Assembly: GCF_001612635.1 (NCBI RefSeq)
Contig: NZ_BDAV01000021.1
Span: 1-64,000, forward strand
Source: Nocardia africana NBRC 100379
Lineage (GTDB): Bacteria; Actinomycetota; Actinomycetes; Mycobacteriales; Mycobacteriaceae
DNA: 64,000 nt
Direction: 5' to 3'
Notes under the pieces: model-generated
What the model saw: only the letters and a program-made list of their open reading frames with translations
The model's database searches: none
Told to the model about the DNA's origin: nothing
Position numbers and translations under genes: made by a program
In this document: positions 9,014 through 18,829 of the stretch, piece after piece
Layout of the letters: each line of letters opens with the position of its first letter
Numbering within the stretch: position 1 is the first letter of the stretch

Positions 9014-10510
9014 CTACAGGGCGGCGCCGGCGCCCTTGCGGGGCGGTTGGACCGGGAGCGTCACGGCCTCGCGCTCGGCGTCCGAGCGCGGGCGGGTGGT
9101 CAGGCCGAACACCGGTTCCGTGGTGATGCGGATCTCGCCCATCGTGGTGTCGGACAGCGGATCGCGCCAGTGGTCCCAGACCGGCGACATATCCAGGCCG
9201 CCCATGTACTTGATGTTGACCCCGTCGGTGTCCGGGGCGGTGTGCAGGCGCTCCGCCTCGGCGACGATGACCTCGGTGCCGGTGCGGTCCTGATCGCCCG
9301 TGGTCTCGCTGACATCGGTGAGGCCGGCCATGATCCGGGTGAACGACTGCTCGGGCGAATCGCCGTCGTGGACGTCGGTGAGCTTGTGCGCGTGCGCGAA
9401 GTACTCCTCGGAACCGATGTAGTGCTCGTACATACGCGAGACCAGCGAGAGGAACCGGGTGTAGCCGCGGCGATAGGTGTATTCGTAGTACGCCAGCGCA
9501 TCGGATTCGGACATCTCACCGCGCAACGTGGTCGCGATCGCCGCCGCGGACACGAGCCCGGAATAGGTCGCCAGGTGAACACCGGTGGACAGCAATGGAT
9601 CCAGGAAGCACGCCGCATCGCCGACGAGGACGTAGCCGGGGCCACAGAACCGGTCGGCGACATAGGAGTAGTCCTGTTCGGCCCGCACGTCGGCGATCTG
9701 CTCCGCACCCTCGAGCATCTCGCACATCGGCTTGCTCTCCCGGATGGTCTCCAGGTAGTACGACTGGCGTGAATCGTGCGCGCGCAGCTTTTCCGCGGCC
9801 AGCCGCGCCGAGACCACATAGCCGACGCTGGTACGACCGTCGGCGAGCGGAATGTTCCAGAACCAGCCGCCCTCCTGGGTCGACACCACGTTGATCGCGC
9901 CCTCCGGGCTGTCCGGGTGCAGGTGTGCGCCCTTCCAATACGACCAGATCGCGACGTTGCGGAAGGCCGGATGCTGGCGGCGCATGCCGAAGTGTTTGGC
10001 CAGCAACCCGTCTCGGCCGGTGGCGTCGACGAGGAAGTCGAATTCGGCGGTGTGGACGGTGTCGTCACCGGCCTTGACCCATTCCGCCGCGGTCGGACGC
10101 TCACCGTCGAACAGGATGTTCTTGACGGTCGCCTGTTCGATGACCTCGGCGCCCTGGTCGGCGGCGTTGCGCAGCAGCAAATCGTCGAAAGCTGCCCGGT
10201 CGACCTGCCAGGACCATGCCTCGGCATCGACGAGCTTGGACCAGTCCAGCAACCAGGTGTCGTTCTGCCATTGGAAGTAGCCGCCGCGTTTGATCTGGAA
10301 GCCGTGCGCGGCGACCTTGTCGTAGGCGCCGGATATCCGCAGGGTGGACAGGCACGAGGCGAGCAGTGATTCTCCGATGTGGTAGCGCGGGAACGTATCC
10401 CGCTCCAGGAGGGTCACCTGTACTCCGGACCGTGCGAGCAGTGCGGCGGCGGTCGACCCCGCCGGGCCTCCACCTACCACCAGAACGCGCGGAATTTCGT
10501 TGTTCCCCAT
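9014..10510 (-). CDS. FAD-dependent halogenase (phenolic type)
   Basis: A 498-residue flavoprotein. Residues 8-36 form the FAD dinucleotide fold (GGGPAGS), a DATGRDGLL segment lies near 162, and GDAACFLDPLLSTGVHLA marks the second FAD contact. The halogenase signature WFWNIP sits at 216-221 and excludes ordinary monooxygenases; Lys74 (QIKRGGYF) is a candidate for the catalytic lysine. These enzymes use FADH2, O2 and chloride or bromide to halogenate activated aromatic rings, often phenols. The ATG start has GGGAG five to six bases upstream. It is the first gene of an apparent operon with the chorismate-lyase-like gene and the antiporter, suggesting a halogenated hydroxybenzoate-type product. 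No flavin reductase is adjacent. Family confidence is high, substrate low. Confidence 0.85.
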   Translation of the reverse strand: MGNNEIPRVLVVGGGPAGSTAAALLARSGVQVTLLERDTFPRYHIGESLLASCLSTLRISGAYDKVAAHGFQIKRGGYFQWQNDTWLLDWSKLVDAEAWSWQVDRAAFDDLLLRNAADQGAEVIEQATVKNILFDGERPTAAEWVKAGDDTVHTAEFDFLVDATGRDGLLAKHFGMRRQHPAFRNVAIWSYWKGAHLHPDSPEGAINVVSTQEGGWFWNIPLADGRTSVGYVVSARLAAEKLRAHDSRQSYYLETIRESKPMCEMLEGAEQIADVRAEQDYSYVADRFCGPGYVLVGDAACFLDPLLSTGVHLATYSGLVSAAAIATTLRGEMSESDALAYYEYTYRRGYTRFLSLVSRMYEHYIGSEEYFAHAHKLTDVHDGDSPEQSFTRIMAGLTDVSETTGDQDRTGTEVIVAEAERLHTAPDTDGVNIKYMGGLDMSPVWDHWRDPLSDTTMGEIRITTEPVFGLTTRPRSDAEREAVTLPVQPPRKGAGAAL

Positions 10511-11126
10511 AGCAACTCCCTGGAACTGCGTACGAACGGACGGTGCGCCTGATCGGCTGCCGGACCGAGTCCGGATGGCATGTCCTACGACAAACTCCGA
10601 AACCTCCGTAGCCGCTTGTTAACTCGAACTCGGCGCACGGGAAATCAGTTTAACAGTCGTACTTGAATCATCAAGGGAAACAGCAAGTTTGGATGCAAGT
10701 TCATGCAGAGAGTGGATAGCTAAAAGATAGCTGTTGAAGGTGTGAGAATGCCGCTGTCTGTGATGCGCGGCTAGGGTCACGACAGGCGACGCGACGTTGC
10801 GTGAGGTGAGTGCCGGTTTTCGGCGAGCAGAGCGGAAGAGACGGTGACGACGGCCCAAGGCGGGGTTGCGGTCCCGGTTGGTCACATCCGGCATCACCCC
10901 ACTTCCACCGACTGATCCAGAGTAAGGCCTTTGTCCGGTTCTCGCGTGGCATCCGCCGGATTCCAGCGGCTCCTCCGGGGTATGCCCTGGTCGCAAGGTG
11001 CGCGACGCAGAATCCTTGCGGCCGAACGAGTTTGCGGTACGCGCACGAGGTACGGAAATGCCCGGGCCGGGCCGCGGGGCCGGCGTCAGGGCGCTGACGC
11101 ATGGCACCGCGGACCGCGCCGTCGTG
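10511..11126. other. 616-bp gap, no convincing gene
   Basis: The part next to the halogenase (about 10,610-10,760) is locally AT-richer and probably holds the halogenase promoter. Overlapping frames of 95-162 residues exist on both strands but lack family features and normal codon bias. A decayed gene cannot be excluded. Confidence 0.4.
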
Positions 11127-12251
11127 CTATCCGGTGGTCGTCTCGGCGGTCAGTGCCGCGGTCGTCTCGGCAGCGCGCTGTGCGTCCGCAACACTGCAGC
11201 GGCCGAGACCGCACGCGGTCGCGACGCCGTACGCGGTGCGCCCGGCCGCCTGTTCGAACAGTCGCAGGGCCTGCGCGCTGTCGTCGGCGGAATCCGGTGA
11301 CACCACCCCCGCGATGACGTTCCAGTCCGGGTCCAGCCCGCGCAGGGGTGCGTAGAACGCGGCGTCCTGCGGCGCGGGTTCGGCACCGAACGCGCACGGA
11401 ATGTGCACCGGCGGAAAGGGAGTTCCGTCTGCGCGCAGCTTACGTGCGGTGTGTTTCAGCAGGGTGACCGCAGGCGCCAGCGAACGCGGGCTGAGCAGCG
11501 CCTTGTGCTGGTAGTCGCCGTAGCACAGGTGTACCACGGCCTGTGCCCCGATCTCGTGGATGCCGGTGAGTACCCCGGCCAGCTGGCGAGCCAGCAGCGG
11601 CGCCGCCGCCCATTTGGCGCCCAACTGGTCGGCCTTGACCATGCCCAGCAGCGCGAACGGTGATTCGACCTGCCAGACCACGCGATCGCCGTAGCGCGCG
11701 TTCACCTCCGCGATCTCTTGCAGTGCGGCCTCGGTGAACACCGGCAGATGCCGCAACGCGGCCGCGATGAGATTGGAGCGGCGCAGGGCCGGACCGAGCG
11801 GGAATCCGTTCGACACCGCCGCACCGGCGAAGACGAACATCGCCAGATCCAGCGGATTGGGTTGGCTCAGTTGTAATCTCGTCCCGTCCAGTTCGGGCCG
11901 CCCGGCACGTACTTCGTCGAACGCGGCGACCACGGCGCCGATGCGATCGAGCCGGTCCATCGCCACGTGCCGCGGTTCCAGCTTCACCCCCGGACGCAGG
12001 CCGTAGCTAGGGAAATCGCTGTAGTCGGAGTAATCGCCGGTGCGGACGACATCGAAGACGTCCTCGTGTTCTCTGCGCCGGCGAAGGTAGTCGAGGATCC
12101 AGTCCGGATCCAGATCACAAGGCAATCCGGTCACGGGATGGCCCGCACTGCGATCGGCGAACCACTGCAGCACCGCAGCATCCCCGGTCATCAACTCGGC
12201 TGGAACACTTCCGACATAATGCGCACACCTGGTCATCGCACTCCTCGTCAT
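11127..12251 (-). CDS. MetE C-terminal-domain-like methyltransferase
   Basis: A 374-residue protein resembling the C-terminal half of cobalamin-independent methionine synthase (UROD/MetE-like superfamily). Its zinc ligands appear as His241-x-Cys243 (VVHLCYGDY) and a C-terminal Cys347 (ATACGLGRC), matching the HxC and CGLG boxes of MetE. The N-terminal folate-binding half is absent, so it is a stand-alone domain that would transfer a methyl group from another donor to a thiol or related acceptor. The ATG at 12251 follows AGGGGG; a second ATG at 12236 follows GAGGAG, both plausible. It is 101 bp downstream of the rhodanese gene, on the same strand as rhodanese and cysteine dioxygenase, which suggests a sulfur-related role. 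The substrate is unknown. Confidence 0.6.
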   Translation of the reverse strand: MTRSAMTRCAHYVGSVPAELMTGDAAVLQWFADRSAGHPVTGLPCDLDPDWILDYLRRRREHEDVFDVVRTGDYSDYSDFPSYGLRPGVKLEPRHVAMDRLDRIGAVVAAFDEVRAGRPELDGTRLQLSQPNPLDLAMFVFAGAAVSNGFPLGPALRRSNLIAAALRHLPVFTEAALQEIAEVNARYGDRVVWQVESPFALLGMVKADQLGAKWAAAPLLARQLAGVLTGIHEIGAQAVVHLCYGDYQHKALLSPRSLAPAVTLLKHTARKLRADGTPFPPVHIPCAFGAEPAPQDAAFYAPLRGLDPDWNVIAGVVSPDSADDSAQALRLFEQAAGRTAYGVATACGLGRCSVADAQRAAETTAALTAETTTG

Positions 12252-12352
12252 TCCGTTTCCCCCTCTACATTCTCAGCCAGATCGTTTGCAGGTGAAAGAA
12301 TTCCGGGAATCGGGAGGTAGACGTGATGCGGCGGAGGAGGTTTCGGGTGCTG

Positions 12353-12745
12353 CTACGGGACGGCGGGAGTGCCACCGGGGACCACCGGCAGGCCGGCCGC
12401 CTTCCAAGCCCGGAACCCGCCGATCAGATCGGTGGCCCGAGCCAGTCCGAGACGCTGTGCGTCGGCGGCGGCCAGACTGGAGGCGTACCCCTCGTTGCAG
12501 ACGATGATCACTTCGGTGTCGGACGTCAGGTCCGGGAGCCGATGCGAACCGCCGGGGTCGAGCCGCCATTCCAGCACGATGCGCTCGACGACGACCGCGC
12601 CGGGGATCTCGCCCTCGGCGAGGCGGTCGGCGTGCGGGCGGATGTCGACCACGAGCGCGCCCCCGGCCAACCGGTGCGCGGCGGTGACGGGCTCGACGCG
12701 GGTCAATCCGGCGCGTGCCTGGGCGAGCAGATCCTCGGCGCTCAT
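12353..12745 (-). CDS. Rhodanese-like sulfurtransferase
   Basis: A 130-residue single-domain rhodanese. Cys83 lies in the active loop CNEGYAS, and the C-terminal GGFRAWKAAGLPV is the usual family ending; DIRPHADRLAEGEIPGAVVV is the conserved first half. Start ATG 12745 is chosen because GAGGAG lies seven bases upstream; 16 further residues to 12793 look non-coding. The gene lies 44 bp after the cysteine dioxygenase gene. This pairing is common in bacteria, where the rhodanese is thought to handle sulfur species linked to cysteine or thiosulfate breakdown. Confidence 0.85.
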   Translation of the reverse strand: MSAEDLLAQARAGLTRVEPVTAAHRLAGGALVVDIRPHADRLAEGEIPGAVVVERIVLEWRLDPGGSHRLPDLTSDTEVIIVCNEGYASSLAAADAQRLGLARATDLIGGFRAWKAAGLPVVPGGTPAVP

Positions 12746-12789
12746 ACCGTCACTCCTCGGCGATCGGGCGATGGGGGCTACCGGCATGG

Positions 12790-13314
12790 TCACACACCGG
12801 TGAAATCCCGCAGCGACCGGTATTCGCGGACCGGTCGCAGGGGTGGCGAGTAGGCGTGCACCGTGGTGGCCGGCCGTGCGCTGCGGTTGTGCAGCTGGTG
12901 GGCGCGTTCGGGGCCGAACGCGATCGTGTCGCCGGCCCGGCGGCCGGCCGAGCGTACGGGACCGGTGGGGTAGCGGTAGTCCTCGTCGAGTTCACCGATC
13001 GAGACGGTGAACGATCCCGACGCGCCCCCGTGGTCGTGCGGTTCGGTGCCTTGTCCGGGCGCCCACGACAGCAGCCACAGTTCCACGCCCATCGTCAGCG
13101 CGAGCCGGGTCCACCAGCGGCGGGTGGTGTCGAACCGCACGATATCCAGCAGCGGTGTCGCCAGTTCGCTCGCCACCACGGCGGTGAGCTCGTGCAGTTC
13201 GGCGGGTGTCCACAGCGTGCGCTCCGCCACCACGGCATCGCGGAGCAGCGGCACGTCGACGCCCGGATGAATGTCTTTCGCGTGCTCGAGTCGCACAGGC
13301 ACGGACGTCGTCAC
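12790..13314 (-). CDS. Cysteine dioxygenase
   Basis: A 174-residue cupin. Iron ligands are His93 and His95 (PHDHGGASGSF) and His139 (ERAHQLHN), the three-His set of cysteine dioxygenases. It oxidises cysteine with O2 to cysteine sulfinate. In place of the Cys of the mammalian Cys-Tyr cross-link there is Gly, as in other bacterial enzymes. Start GTG 13314 follows AAGGGG by five bases; the first of the two GTGs at 13317 and a GTG at 13386 are alternatives. The next gene is a rhodanese, so cysteine sulfur oxidation is the likely theme. Confidence 0.88.
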   Translation of the reverse strand: MTTSVPVRLEHAKDIHPGVDVPLLRDAVVAERTLWTPAELHELTAVVASELATPLLDIVRFDTTRRWWTRLALTMGVELWLLSWAPGQGTEPHDHGGASGSFTVSIGELDEDYRYPTGPVRSAGRRAGDTIAFGPERAHQLHNRSARPATTVHAYSPPLRPVREYRSLRDFTGV

Positions 13315-13510
13315 CACTACCCCTTCCACACCGCGGTCACGCGAATTCTTCGCCGCCACACGCGGTTTGCCACCATCCAGACTCACCGTGAGCGAAATTC
13401 CGTGGTGTCGCCGCGTCGGTGCCCGAGCGTCGGTACGCCCGGTCGGATTCCCAAGTCACACTGGCGATTCGGGCCCGAGCGCGCCGCCGGGCGGGGGCAC
13501 TCGGTTCGCG

Positions 13511-14443
13511 TCAGGGATGCTCGCGGCGGATGTCCGTGCGGGGTGGTACGTCGAGGCCCAGGCGCGTGCAGTGGCGGACGTAGGTGTCGGTGTAGCCGAC
13601 GTGGATGGTGGTGTCGCGGCGGAAGGTCGTCGCGGCGAGATCGAGGCAACCGTCGCGCCACCAGTACACGTTCGAGTTGACGGGCCAGGGGTCGTCGGCG
13701 TGCATGGTGGCGAGTACGGCGAGTGCGTCCACCGAGGTGGCGAGTCCGGGACCGGCGACCGGGCAGGCGTAGATCGACTCCTTGGCGGGCATGGTGAGCA
13801 CCGCGCCTTCCGGGCCGGTCACCGGGTGGTCGCCGAGCCACCGGGCATGGGCGGTCAGATACTCCGGACCCCTGAGCCGGGCGATCGGCAAGAGGTAGTC
13901 GGGGCCGGTCGGCGGGTCGAGACCGTCGGTGTCGAGTGTCGCGGTATGGACCGAGTCGATGTGGACGCCGCCGTCACCCCGTACGTTGTCCTCGGCGAGC
14001 TGGAATAGTTCCCATTCGCCGATCGGCCAGCGCGCCAGCATGGCGTAGGTGACCGGCACGACCATGTGCACACGGTCGATCAGCACGCGCTGGATCAGGC
14101 CGGGCGCGACCACCCGCCGCACGCCGTCGGAACCCACCGATGCGGTGCCGTAGAGCCGGGTGCGGATCAGGTGTCGCATGACACCGAAATCGGAATAGTC
14201 GAGCGGATCGTCGCGGTCCGTCTCGAGGGTGACCGCGATGGCGTCGATGCACTCGGCCACCACCCCGGGCCAGGCGGCCACGGGATGCGTGCGTACCCGG
14301 CGCCGAATCTCGTTGAGCGGCAGCGTGAATACGGTCGGCCCCGAGAGCAGGACGCGGTCGGGACGCACGAGTCTGCAGGTGTACCCGCGTTCGTGGGCGA
14401 GGGAAGACACGGTCTCCAGCACCCGATCCAGTTCGGTCGTCAT
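13511..14443 (-). CDS. Unknown conserved-looking protein, 310 residues
   Basis: I do not recognise the family. The protein is soluble, with no signal peptide or membrane segment. It begins MTTELDRVLETVSSLAHERGY, contains a central DRVHMVVPVTYAMLARW stretch, and near the C terminus NSNVYWWRDGCLDLAATTFRRD. Start ATG 14443 follows AGGGGG by eight bases; the frame upstream to 14680 lacks a ribosome site. It is divergent from the gene at 14774, and the 330 bp between them contains three copies of TGTGATTCG. It ends 197 bp before the cysteine dioxygenase start on the same strand. Confidence 0.6.
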   Translation of the reverse strand: MTTELDRVLETVSSLAHERGYTCRLVRPDRVLLSGPTVFTLPLNEIRRRVRTHPVAAWPGVVAECIDAIAVTLETDRDDPLDYSDFGVMRHLIRTRLYGTASVGSDGVRRVVAPGLIQRVLIDRVHMVVPVTYAMLARWPIGEWELFQLAEDNVRGDGGVHIDSVHTATLDTDGLDPPTGPDYLLPIARLRGPEYLTAHARWLGDHPVTGPEGAVLTMPAKESIYACPVAGPGLATSVDALAVLATMHADDPWPVNSNVYWWRDGCLDLAATTFRRDTTIHVGYTDTYVRHCTRLGLDVPPRTDIRREHP

Positions 14444-14472
14444 CCGTCGGTCCCCCTGATTCGGTTCCTGTG

Positions 14473-14742
14473 TGTGATTCGAACCCTGTGTGATTCGGAC
14501 TCTGTGAAGCCGGCTCCGCACGACGCGTGGTACGAAGCGCCGCACTGCTGGAAGCGATTGTGGCGCAGGGGTATGACACGATTCGGGTACCCGCGTGAGA
14601 CACCCTGTCCGACGGCATTCGCGCCGGAATCGATTCCGGTTTATCCGCGAGCGGCCCGGCTTCGAATCATTAGGTGTCACGCCGGTGGCCGATGTGCTCG
14701 TCGTCGACCGCGTGGCGTCAGCTGCTGTCTCGCCGAATCACA
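14473..14742. promoter_or_regulatory. Shared TGTGATTCG motifs in a divergent promoter region
   Basis: TGTGATTCG occurs at 14473-14481 and 14489-14498 (second copy extended to TGTGATTCGG), 16 bp apart in direct orientation, and once inverted (CCGAATCACA) at 14733-14742. The first pair lies upstream of the leftward gene starting at 14443 and the inverted copy 31 bp before the rightward gene at 14774. A common regulator for both genes is a reasonable inference. Otherwise the 14444-14773 gap shows no gene. Confidence 0.45.
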
Positions 14743-14773
14743 CCGGTGATCCGGCCAGGGATGAGGTGCTCGG

Positions 14774-15226
14774 ATGACCAGTGCTGCCGGTATCGATGAG
14801 ATGGGACCGATCGACTATCTCGTCATCGAGTTTCCCGCGGGCCGCCCACCGGACGGCTCGGCCTTGCCGGTGCTGCGCGATCTGGTCGGCCGGGGCATCA
14901 TCCGCGTGCTGAATCTGGCGTTCCTCCGGAAGGAGGGCGACGGGTCGCTGACGGGCATCGATATCGCCGATATCGGGCTCGAGTGCGAAGCGAGCGTGGC
15001 CTTGTTCGCCGAGGAGACGACGGGTGTACTCGACGACGGCGATCTGCGCGAGGCGGGCGCCGCGCTGCACCCCGGCCGTTCGGCGGCCGTTCTGATCTAC
15101 GAAAACACCTGGGCCGCACCACTGTCGGAGGCCTTGCGGCGCAACGGCGCCGAAACCGTCGCCGCCGGCCGCATCCCGGTCGAGGCGATCCTGACCACCC
15201 TGGACAGCCTCGACGACAAGAACTGA
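14774..15226 (+). CDS. Small protein of DUF6325-like type
   Basis: A 150-residue acidic soluble protein with the pattern IDYLVIEFP ... LRDLVGRGIIRVLNLAFLRK ... LTGIDIADIGL, then a C-terminal half alternating small helices (VLIYENTWAAPLSEALRRNGAETVAAGRIP). Actinobacteria carry small families of this pattern, often described as stress- or membrane-associated; the function is unknown. The ATG follows GAGGTG by five bases. It is divergent from the gene at 14443 and 98 bp upstream of the luciferase-like oxidoreductase. Confidence 0.6.
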   Translation: MTSAAGIDEMGPIDYLVIEFPAGRPPDGSALPVLRDLVGRGIIRVLNLAFLRKEGDGSLTGIDIADIGLECEASVALFAEETTGVLDDGDLREAGAALHPGRSAAVLIYENTWAAPLSEALRRNGAETVAAGRIPVEAILTTLDSLDDKN

Positions 15227-15323
15227 ACCCGGCGATTCAGCGCCCAGGACAGGGATCCGCGCCGAGATGAGGGCACCGGGGTCGGCCGAAATATCGATCC
15301 CGGGCCGGCTGTTGTGCAGGCTT

Positions 15324-16217
15324 GTGAGCAATGGCGAGGTGAAGATCCGGTTCGGGGTGGGTACGGGTTCGGCAGCCGATCCGGACGATCTGGCGGCGCT
15401 GGTGGATCGTCTCGAGGCCGCGCGAGTCGATTCGCTGTGGTTCTCCGAACTGGTCTTCGCGCCGGCCGTGGATCCGACGGTGGGGATGGCGTTCGCGCTG
15501 GCGCGCACGAGCCGCCTGAAGGTCGGCACCTCGGTCGCGATTCTCCCGGGGCGCCATCCCGTGCTCGTCGCCAAGCAGTTGGCGTCCTTGGCCGCCTTGG
15601 CTCCGAAGCGGGTGCTGCCGGTCTTCGGTCTGCGACCGGCGGGGCCCGGCGAGCAGGATCTGTTCCCGGTGCCGGGGCCGCGCGGCGCGGTCTTCGACGA
15701 ATCGCTGCGCCTGCTGCGAGCGGTGTTGCGTGCCGACGATGTCGATTTCGACGGCGACTATTTCACCGTTCGCGGGGCGACGGTGGGTAAGCGGCCGGTC
15801 CGCCCACTCGACATCTGGCTCGGTGGTCGCGCGCCGGGCGCCTTCCGCCGCATCGGCCGATACGGCGACGGCTGGCTCGGTAGCTTCGTGACCCCGGCCG
15901 AGGCCGCCGCAGGGGTCACGGCGATCAACGCGGCGGCGGCCGCGGCGGGCCGGGAGATCGAAGCCGATCACTTCGGCATCACGCTGCTGCTCGCGGAGAA
16001 CGGCATCCCGGCCGACCTGGCGGCACGGATCGGCGCGCAGCGGTCGGGCACCGATCCGGGCGATGTGATCGCCGGAAGCTGGGCGGACCTGCACCGGCTC
16101 GTGGACGGGTACCTCGCGGTCGGACTGAGCAAATTCGTGGTGGTGCCGGCCGACGGCACGATATCGGCGGAATTCGTGGACCGGTTCGTCAGCGAACTAC
16201 TGCCGCGTCAGAACTGA
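15324..16217 (+). CDS. LLM-class (luciferase-like, F420-type) oxidoreductase
   Basis: About 297 residues, TIM-barrel family of F420- or FMN-dependent oxidoreductases. Features are IRFGVGTGS at the N terminus, VGTSVAILPGRHPVLVAKQLASLA, and the PLDIWLGGRAPGAFRRIGRYGDGWLGS segment that contacts the cofactor phosphate. Actinobacteria encode many, mostly F420-dependent, acting on alkanesulfonates, aldehydes or secondary metabolites. The start is uncertain: GTG 15324 is preferred because the conserved barrel strand begins a few residues later; GTG 15339 and a longer form from 15267 are possible. It converges on the quinone-reductase-like gene. The substrate cannot be told. Confidence 0.72.
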   Translation: MSNGEVKIRFGVGTGSAADPDDLAALVDRLEAARVDSLWFSELVFAPAVDPTVGMAFALARTSRLKVGTSVAILPGRHPVLVAKQLASLAALAPKRVLPVFGLRPAGPGEQDLFPVPGPRGAVFDESLRLLRAVLRADDVDFDGDYFTVRGATVGKRPVRPLDIWLGGRAPGAFRRIGRYGDGWLGSFVTPAEAAAGVTAINAAAAAAGREIEADHFGITLLLAENGIPADLAARIGAQRSGTDPGDVIAGSWADLHRLVDGYLAVGLSKFVVVPADGTISAEFVDRFVSELLPRQN

Positions 16218-16256
16218 GGACGGTCCGGGCGAAGCCGTGCGCAGGGCCGGAAGGCA

Positions 16257-17201
16257 TCAGGGCACGTCGATGACGAGCTTGCCCGCGTTGTGCCCCTCGT
16301 CCAGCCGTTCGTGGATCGCGACGATGTCGTCGAGCGGCATCGCCTTCGCGATCCGCGGATGGACGAGGCCGCGCTCGAACAGCGGAGTCATCTCGGTGAG
16401 CCGGCGGCGTTCCCGGCTGAGGAAGATGCCGTAGAGCGTCTGGTTGCGCTGGTAGAGATCGTCGAGCCGGCCCTCCGGCCCGAGAATGGTGGCGATGCGT
16501 CCGCCGTCACGAGTAGCCGCGCAGCTGCGGCCGACGTTCTCGCCGCCCACCGTGTCGAGCACCGCGTCGACGCCGGCGCCGTCGGTGTGCGCCCGGGCCA
16601 CCTGGACGAAGTCCTCGCTCTTGTAGTCGATCGGGGTCGCGCCGAGATCCCGCAGCAACTGGTGATGGTCGGCCCCCGCGGTAGCCAGCACCGCGGCGCC
16701 GGCAACGCGGGCGAACTGCACCGCGAACGTGCCGACACCGCCGGATCCACCGTGTACCAGCACGGTCTGCCCCGGACGCACGGCGAGCCGGCGCACGATC
16801 GCCTCCCAGGCGGTTCCCCCGGCCAGCGGGATCGCGGCGGCCTCCGCGAACGACAGGCTGGTGGGTTTCGGCGCCACGATCGACGCGGCCGCCACGTGGT
16901 ACTGGGCATAGGCGCCGCCACCCGAGGCCAGTTCCGAGGTGTAGTACACGGCGTCGCCGACCGCCACGTCGGTGACGCCGTCGCCGACCCGCTCCACCTC
17001 TCCGGCGACATCGCTGCCGAGCACGGCGGGCAGTGGCAAGTTCGGATTCGCCAGTCCCCGGCGGATGATCCCGTCCACCGGGTTCGCGCTCGACGCCCGG
17101 ACTCGCACCAGCACCTCACCCGGTCCCGGCCGTGGTGTGTCGACGTCTCGAACCGTGAGTGCTTCCGGACCACCGAATTCCCGCAGCACCGCTGCACGCA
17201 T
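16257..17201 (-). CDS. Quinone oxidoreductase-like MDR protein
   Basis: A 314-residue NADPH:quinone reductase / zinc-less alcohol dehydrogenase relative. The GroES-like half begins MRAAVLREFGGPEALTVRDV; the Rossmann half has VLVHGGSGGVGTFAVQFAR, the NADPH-binding signature. No catalytic or structural zinc cysteines are evident. Start ATG 17201 is preferred over ATG 17207 because AGGAGG then has an eight-base spacing. It is 22 bp downstream of the aldehyde dehydrogenase and probably co-transcribed with it. It likely reduces quinones or enone/aldehyde compounds. Confidence 0.8.
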   Translation of the reverse strand: MRAAVLREFGGPEALTVRDVDTPRPGPGEVLVRVRASSANPVDGIIRRGLANPNLPLPAVLGSDVAGEVERVGDGVTDVAVGDAVYYTSELASGGGAYAQYHVAAASIVAPKPTSLSFAEAAAIPLAGGTAWEAIVRRLAVRPGQTVLVHGGSGGVGTFAVQFARVAGAAVLATAGADHHQLLRDLGATPIDYKSEDFVQVARAHTDGAGVDAVLDTVGGENVGRSCAATRDGGRIATILGPEGRLDDLYQRNQTLYGIFLSRERRRLTEMTPLFERGLVHPRIAKAMPLDDIVAIHERLDEGHNAGKLVIDVP

Positions 17202-17223
17202 GCGCATCTCCTCCTTCGAATGG

Positions 17224-18684
<1,461 letters not shown>

Positions 18685-18829
18685 CGGTCACCACTCCTCG
18701 TACGACGGAATCCGACTCGGTCGGTGTCGGTCGGTCTCGAGGGGTGGCTACCCGCCCACGGCGCACGAAACATCCGCCGGGATCCCCGAGGCTGCGGCGG
18801 CCCACCGGCCGGGGTGGGCCGCCGATCCC

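Noticed and set aside
10619..11107. 162-residue minus-strand frame in the gap after the halogenase
   Set aside because: No ribosome site, no family features, irregular codon use; kept as an empty gap.
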